Origin: Clostridiales bacterium
GTDB lineage: Bacteria > Bacillota > Clostridia > UBA8921
Direction of reading: 5' to 3'
Assembly: GCA_003535395.1 (NCBI GenBank)
Contig: DOHE01000299.1
Location: forward strand, 1 to 6,623
DNA length: 6,623 bases
Shown here in pieces: positions 4,614-6,623 of this stretch (the stretch's first letter is position 1; each line of letters opens with the position of its first letter). The notes under the pieces were generated by a model, which worked only from the letters and a program-made list of their open reading frames with translations, had not been told where the DNA came from and ran no database searches. Made by a program: the position numbers and the translations under genes.

Positions 4614-6623
4614 TTAAACAACAGGAAATTGGATTCGGTATTCCGGCTCAACTCCACAGTGAGACTTGTCAAATTGAAACTTACGGTAAGGGATTCGAAT
4701 GGAGCTGCCAGTCCCGATGTTACTGGTAACCCCAGTGGACTGGGCAGTTCCGTGATCCTCTGACAACGATGCCCGGCCGTCTGCATCCAGCGCCCCGTTA
4801 TCTGCATCCAGCGCCCCGCTATCTGCAGCCAGCGATGCCCGGCCATAAAGAAGCTCACCCCGGACTTTGGTCATTCCGGACGAGAGGTCCAGGATTTTAT
4901 TCAGCCAGTCCATCCAGTTGCCAAGCTGGTCCAGTGGACGGTAGTGGACCCGTCGCACCACCCCGGCGGCTCCGAGCCGCGTGTGCCCCACCAGTACCAG
5001 GTGGTCCATGGCGCGGGTTGCTGCCACATACAATAACCGCTTGCGTTCCGCAATCAGTTTGTCCTTCAACCGCCGCCGGATGATCCGCTTGACAAGAGTT
5101 GGCTCTGATTCCCAGGCATTATCCGGATTCGGGGCATTGATGCCGATTTCCAGCCGCTCCTGCCTCCGAATCGCGGCGCCGCCCCCATTGCCGCCATTGC
5201 TGTTGCCGCCATTGCTGTTGCCGCCATTACCCCCATTGCCGCCATTGCCGTCCCCATTGCCGCCATTACCCCCATTGCTGTTGCCGCCATTGCCGCCCCC
5301 ATTACCGCCATCGTCAATTTCCATCTGCCACGGCACCATGTCAGCGTGCAGCAACTCCCTTTCACCCAGGTTAAACCCTGCTCCCATATCCGGGACAAAC
5401 ACCATGGGGAACTCCAGGCCTTTGGACTGATGCACAGTCATCAGCTGCACTGCGCCTCCCAGGCTGATGTCCAGGTCCGCTTCCCCTTCATCTTCCAGGT
5501 ATTCCACCCGGTCCCGGAGCCACCCGGCAAAATCCGGCAGTTCCATACCCTCCTCCACACTGACCTGCCGGGCATGGTCCAGCAGTTTTTCTATATTAGA
5601 TAATGCCTGATCTCCCCGGGAACCCCGGCACAAGCTCAGGAAATAGCCTCCTTCATCCAGGACATGCCGAAGAAATTCCACCAGAGGCATCCGCCTGGAC
5701 AATGGGATCCATCTGGACAGACATTTGCAGGCGTGGAGCAGGGATTCCCGGTCCTCCGGGGTAAATCCGGCAAAACCCCCTTCGTGCCTGGAAAATGCCC
5801 GCAGCTTTTCCCATAATTCGCCCCCCGTCCGTTCTGCGATGCCAGCCGGTTCTGCCGCCCCTGTCCGTTCTGCGATGCCGGCCGGTTCTGCCGCTCCCGC
5901 CCGCGACACGGCCCGATGGAGAAGATAGATCCCCGCATCAGAAATATGGCCGACCGGGGACCGCAGGAAGGCTGTAAGCGCTTCATTGTCAGCCGGATCG
6001 GCGAGAAACGCGATGAGGTTGGCCATATCCACTATTTCCGGCCGCTGGAAAAAGCCGCGGCCACGGACAACGGTGAAATCGATGCGATGGATCCGCAGCG
6101 CCTCTTCGTATGTTTTCATCATGGTCCGTCGGTTCAGCAGGATGGCGGCTGCCGGCCGGCCTTTCCGGGCATATTCCCGAACCCGCTGGTATTGGGGATC
6201 CTCCCCGGAAAAGACTTCCCGGATCTTGCCCACGATCAGCAGGGCTTCCTTGAAGTGAGGGCTCATCACCGGTTCCTGCAGCGTTGACTCCGGATCCTTT
6301 ATTTCATCGCAATCCCTGCAGTCATCTTTTCCAGGGGAAGCATCAGCCCCGGAGGGATCTCCGTCGCCGTCCACAACGAGGATTTCCACACCGCCCGGGC
6401 GCCGGTTGCCGGAGCATACCATGGGCTGAGGCCTCGCATCGTAGTCCTCATAAATATCACGGTAGAGAAGATCATGAAAGAAACAGTTGAAGAAATCAAT
6501 CAGGGGAGAGGAGGAGCGAAAATTTTCCGCAAATATGATTTCACCGGAACGCAGATCCGTATCGCTCCCGATTCGGGCGGTGTATTCGGTGTATTCTTTC
6601 GTATAGTTTTTAGAGGCATTATG
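4614..6623 (-). CDS. UvrD/AddA-like helicase, C-terminal part (5' end outside the window)
   Basis: The frame is open from the right edge of the window to TAA at 4616-4614, giving 669 residues. The ATG at 6422 is internal, because the upstream frame already reads helicase sequence: ENFRSSSPLIDFFN (about 6450-6510) is superfamily 1A motif IV. Next come AAAILLNRRTMM, the domain-2B region with VRGRGFFQRPEIVDM and LRSPVGHISDAGI, motif V LMTVHQSKGLEFPMVFVPD (about 5390-5445) and motif VI ERKRLLYVAATRAMDHLVLVG (about 4986-5048). The protein would be an ATP-driven 3'-5' DNA translocase of the AddA/RecB/UvrD group acting in DNA repair or recombination. Only about 120 residues follow motif VI, rich in Ala/Asp/Gly repeats, and no Q-x-G-x-I-D or DYKT nuclease motif is seen. 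It therefore lacks the AddA nuclease domain or has lost it. Three in-frame repeat insertions (4780-4834, 5178-5309, 5827-5898) sit in linkers. Walker A and B lie outside the window. Confidence 0.85.
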   Translation of the reverse strand, partial: HNASKNYTKEYTEYTARIGSDTDLRSGEIIFAENFRSSSPLIDFFNCFFHDLLYRDIYEDYDARPQPMVCSGNRRPGGVEILVVDGDGDPSGADASPGKDDCRDCDEIKDPESTLQEPVMSPHFKEALLIVGKIREVFSGEDPQYQRVREYARKGRPAAAILLNRRTMMKTYEEALRIHRIDFTVVRGRGFFQRPEIVDMANLIAFLADPADNEALTAFLRSPVGHISDAGIYLLHRAVSRAGAAEPAGIAERTGAAEPAGIAERTGGELWEKLRAFSRHEGGFAGFTPEDRESLLHACKCLSRWIPLSRRMPLVEFLRHVLDEGGYFLSLCRGSRGDQALSNIEKLLDHARQVSVEEGMELPDFAGWLRDRVEYLEDEGEADLDISLGGAVQLMTVHQSKGLEFPMVFVPDMGAGFNLGERELLHADMVPWQMEIDDGGNGGGNGGNSNGGNGGNGDGNGGNGGNGGNSNGGNSNGGNGGGAAIRRQERLEIGINAPNPDNAWESEPTLVKRIIRRRLKDKLIAERKRLLYVAATRAMDHLVLVGHTRLGAAGVVRRVHYRPLDQLGNWMDWLNKILDLSSGMTKVRGELLYGRASLAADSGALDADNGALDADGRASLSEDHGTAQSTGVTSNIGTGSSIRIPYRKFQFDKSHCGVEPEYRIQFPVV
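4705..4747. terminator. Two-part hairpin just past the convergent stops, possible terminator
   Basis: CTGCCAGTCC (4705-4714) pairs with GGACTGGGCAG (4737-4747) with one bulged G, and inside it ACTGG (4722-4726) pairs with CCAGT (4732-4736). It lies about 95 bp beyond the stop of the plus-strand operon but inside the helicase reading frame. No T-run follows on either strand, so it is weak as an intrinsic terminator; it could help stop convergent transcripts or be incidental to coding sequence. Confidence 0.3.
4780..4834. repeat. 21-bp tandem repeat, 2.6 copies, in the helicase 3' end
   Basis: Units at 4780-4800 and 4801-4821 (TCTGCATCCAGCGCCCCGTTA and the same with GCTA at its end) differ at one base. 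A third partial unit (4822-4834) matches 12 of 13. On the minus strand each unit adds 7 residues of the type DADNGAL / AADSGAL. The repeat is in frame, and a GATGCCCGGCC sequence flanks it on both sides (4769-4779 and 4834-4844). Confidence 0.85.
5178..5309. repeat. GGN-type minisatellite encoding a 44-residue Gly/Asn/Ser tract
   Basis: On the minus strand all 44 codons encode Gly, Asn, Ser or one Asp, built from 9-bp units of the type GGC-GGC-AAT and longer units with AAC-AGC-AAT-GGC-GGC. It begins two residues after an acidic DD and ends before AAIRRQE. Unit lengths are multiples of three, so slippage keeps the frame. It lies between helicase motifs V and VI. Confidence 0.9.
5827..5898. repeat. 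36-bp direct tandem duplication in the helicase gene
   Basis: Two adjacent 36-bp units (5827-5862 and 5863-5898) are identical at 33 positions. On the minus strand they encode AAEPAGIAERTG twice in succession, with identical residues in both copies. It lies in the domain-2B region between HRAVSRAG and GELWEKLRAF. Confidence 0.9.

Noticed and set aside
5178..5309. CRISPR-like repeated DNA
   Set aside because: The units are 9-15 bp, contiguous, without unique spacers, and stay in the helicase reading frame, so it is a coding minisatellite.
4614..6422. Treating the helicase as a complete 602-residue gene starting at ATG 6422
   Set aside because: The same frame continues upstream without a stop to the window edge and encodes motif IV (NFRSSSPLIDFFN), so the ATG is internal and the gene is cut by the window.

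Overview
The window looks like a chromosomal segment of a Firmicute, most likely a Clostridia or Lachnospiraceae-type bacterium. The reasons are the strong AGGAGG-type ribosome binding sites, a 3'-CCA encoded in the tRNA gene, and the families present (HigA-ImmA/IrrE fusion, YdaE-type lyxose isomerase, MtlD, AddA-like helicase). This placement is inference. Most of the window is GC-rich, but about 560-1860 is visibly AT-rich, as expected of transferred DNA.

Left end (1-533): the 3' part of a tRNA-Arg(UCU) gene, a strong hairpin, and a decayed prophage or integrative element. The element consists of the C-terminal piece of a tyrosine integrase on the minus strand (frameshifted, distal catalytic part lost) and a plus-strand fragment resembling a phage terminase small subunit. 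The tRNA gene has therefore been an integration site.

Regulatory stretch and antitoxin-like gene (594-1776): a near-consensus sigma-A promoter is bracketed by two copies of a 17-bp palindrome (TTTACC/TTAACC-N5-GGTAAA). It drives an XRE HTH / ImmA-IrrE metallopeptidase fusion of the HigA type. No complete partner toxin is present, but the leader may hold the first codons of a deleted toxin gene.

Sugar operon (1787-4611): a second promoter leads into three tightly packed plus-strand genes: a PfkB-family sugar kinase, a D-lyxose/mannose-type cupin isomerase and a mannitol-1-phosphate 5-dehydrogenase-like enzyme. Together they suggest feeding of a ketose/aldose or polyol into fructose or xylulose phosphates. 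The kinase has Asn where the family has its catalytic Asp (GAGN instead of GAGD), which leaves its role open.

Right end (4614-6623): a convergent minus-strand UvrD/AddA-like helicase C-terminal region, whose reading frame stays open to the window edge, so its N-terminus lies outside. It stops 2 bp from the operon's last stop codon, shows no C-terminal nuclease domain, and carries three in-frame low-complexity or tandem-repeat insertions, including a 44-residue Gly/Asn/Ser tract between helicase motifs V and VI.
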